From: Paramecium sonneborni | Taxonomy: Eukaryota > Ciliophora > Oligohymenophorea > Peniculida > Parameciidae | Length of the DNA: 10,030 nt | Reading direction: 5' to 3' | NCBI GenBank assembly: GCA_905182985.1 | Contig: CAJJDN010000249.1 | Coordinates: 2,824-12,853, forward strand | Part shown: in pieces, positions 8,290-10,030 of the stretch | How positions within the stretch are numbered: the stretch's first letter is position 1 | Layout: each line of letters starts with the position of its first letter | The notes under the pieces: generated by a model | What the model was told of the DNA's origin: nothing | What the model saw: the letters and a program-made list of their open reading frames with translations, nothing else | Database searches by the model: none | Program-made: the position numbers and the translations under genes

Positions 8290-9510
8290 TCACTAAATCA
8301 TAAAGTGAAATAAGCTCTTAAAATTTAATATTAAATCTCCTTTATTGAGTTTGAAGCGATTGATTTGTCAAACAAAATTAAATATTTTGTATGGGATTAA
8401 TTTTAAATCTTGTTATTAACTTTTTGATTAAAACTTAAATTCCAATTTTTGAGACAATGAATACCTGATCAGCTGTAATTTTCATTTTCACAATTTTCTC
8501 TGAATTTGCCGCAAAAATTTATTTCACAAATTTAATCAAATGGTTTTAGATAACTATTTATATCATATCAGTTATGTCTTACAGTAATTAAATGGATAAA
8601 ATTGAAGTTAAGGTCTTATTAAACGGTTAAATCTTTTCATCTTCATTACTTATTATTTTTTAAAATTTTTACTGCTTTAGCTAAACTTTTCTAATGCATA
8701 AGTTTAAAGTCTTTTGTGCTAAGAATTTTTTTTCAAGATCTTAATTGATATTCTTGGACTTGTTATGTTAAAGAATTATTTTCTTTCAGAATGCTGAGAT
8801 TATTCTAATTTATTTTGTAGATTGAATGAATTTACGATATTTTTTCTAAGAAGATCTTCCATATCAAATATTGATTTATCTTGCTTATAGGTCGGGTTTC
8901 CTTCTTTCATTCAAATTAATTTTTTCTATTGCTTTATATAAACATAAGTACCAAATAATTTTATTTCCTTATTAATTTTGATCCTTCCATCACCAAAATT
9001 CCACATATGAACGTCTCATTCTAATAATTTCCTTCTCTAAGTATTCAGGTTTAAAATATTAGTATTTTAATTATCAATAGATAATTTGAATATTTACCTT
9101 TGATTTAATCTACTTGTACTCCTTCTTTTATCCCTTTCTTCTTTTAATCTCACATTCTTTTTATGGTTCTAACTGTTTCAAATGTCAATGTAACTCTTGA
9201 ATTACTTGCTCAGCTTTTTAAATAGAAAATGATATCATCAGAAAATAAGAAGGTTAAGAATTTTTTGAGTTTTTTTTACATTTTAATCTGGCTTATTTTC
9301 AATAATTTTAATTGCTTAAACTTAATTTTTTCTTTAATGAATATTTCTGAGCTTTTTTATACATATTTATAAGACATTAGAATAATAATTCATCACATAT
9401 ATGCAAATAAAGTATTTATAATTTTTAAGCATAATTCAAAATATTTGCCTCAAATTTTAATATGTCATCAGTTTGTGTATGATAGTTTTTTACTGAATCA
9501 ATTTAATTAG
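8290..9510 (-). pseudogene. Frame-broken coiled-coil protein, unidentified
   Basis: The plus strand is T-rich and the minus strand reads as charged, helical protein in pieces. From about 9510: NPNQIDSVKNYHTQTDDILK, then Lys-rich helical sequence, then KAEQVIQELH interrupted by TGA near 9186. Next comes a piece with HMWNFGDGRIKI and LFGTYVYIK (about 9010-8914, stop TGA 8911), then in the same frame GNPTYKQDKSIFDMEDLLRK. Around 8800 the best reading shifts to NNLSILKENNSLTQQVQEY, ending at TGA 8733, and then to a third frame, QDLEKKFLAQKTLN. That third frame is open from 8785 to 8072, though its end overlaps the opposite-strand HMG-like remnant and is probably not coding there. Heptad-like Leu/Ile spacing suggests coiled coil. 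The WNFGDG...GTYVYI combination recalls PKD folds but is too short to assign. The true end points are unknown. Confidence 0.38.
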
Positions 9511-9578
9511 GGTTAACATTAGAAATAGTTCTGAACAATTAATTGTACCTCAAGATTTAATAATATCATCTGCTATCA

Positions 9579-9878
9579 CTAATTCCTTTCAAAATTGATT
9601 TTTGTTGCTTCTTATATAAAGAGTAATGCTAGACTAAAAGCCTTTGAAAATTTAAGATAAAAGCTCAATTTTTATTTAGAGAAATCTTTCATTGTAATTA
9701 ACAAAAATGATATTGGTGTTTTTCCAACAAAACAATAGTTAAATGGTAATCCAAAACATCTTAGATCAAAAATAAAGTGAATGTAGTAATTGATGAATGG
9801 ATAAATAATACTAATTAATTTTTTAGAAATCAAAAATTTAAATGGATAACTGGAATAATTGACACCACCCAACACAAT
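9579..9878 (-). other. Hydrophobic open frame, doubtful
   Basis: A minus-strand frame of 100 codons is free of TGA between stops at 9879 and 9576. It is hydrophobic and aromatic, with stretches such as LISIIYPFINYYIHFIFDL and TPISFLLI that could be membrane segments. It has no ATG at its beginning; the first residues follow a TGA immediately, and another minus frame carries hydrophobic sequence further toward the window end. It could be a remnant of the C-terminal or middle part of a membrane protein that enters from beyond 10030, or it could be chance. Its length alone is not evidence under a one-stop code. Confidence 0.22.
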
Positions 9879-10030
9879 TCATGGACAGAAATAATGGCCC
9901 AAAAATCCCATAAAATAACACTTGAGTGAGATTGCATATTTTAAGGACTTAATATAGTAGTATACTCCACAATCCATTGCCTCTATAAAACATATGAAAT
10001 ATGAGATTAAGGATGCTCCAAATGAAATTT

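Noticed and set aside
9672..9875. Standard-code 67-residue minus-strand frame
   Set aside because: It begins at a GTG, not ATG, and its end is a TAA that is Gln in this organism. It is only part of a 100-codon frame of doubtful reality, so it is not a gene as delimited.

Overview
The window is very A+T-rich (roughly three quarters A+T by eye) and looks almost gene-free under the standard code. It becomes readable if TAA and TAG are glutamine and TGA is the only stop. With that code, and with introns of 22-33 nt that start GTA and end TAG, a nearly complete gene appears at 1259-3940 on the plus strand. This code together with such tiny introns points to a ciliate of the Paramecium type.

Layout. 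1-1258: no supportable gene, one 11-bp direct duplication. 1259-3940 (+): an approximately 849-residue TRIM-like protein with two CxxH...CxxC zinc modules, a long coiled coil and a C-terminal SPRY-like domain. Five introns can be placed, and about three single-base indels interrupt the frame. 3941-5477: mostly non-coding, with a 7-bp tandem repeat and a 16-bp palindrome. 5478-5901 (+): a weak guanylate-binding-protein-like GTPase remnant with one 25-nt intron. 5883-7040 (-): a broken helical protein that I do not recognise. About 7140-8255 (+): a basic, frame-broken gene remnant containing an HMG-box-like stretch. About 8290-9510 (-): a broken coiled-coil gene remnant. 9579-9878 (-): a hydrophobic open frame of doubtful reality.

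Interpretation. Paramecium macronuclear DNA is packed with intact genes at short spacing. Here five gene-like bodies lie on alternating strands, and every one is interrupted by TGA codons or frame changes. This fits a pseudogene-rich stretch such as germline-limited (micronuclear) DNA, a subtelomeric region or decayed paralogue copies. The first gene is the least decayed: its splice sites are all intact and only homopolymer-type or single-base indels break it, so sequencing error is a real alternative there. The genes show no shared pathway.

Caution on open frames. With one stop codon and about 24% G+C, a random frame stays open for about 58 codons on average, and a few chance frames of 250 codons or more are expected in 10 kb. 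I therefore gave weight to motifs, splice signals and strand composition rather than to frame length.
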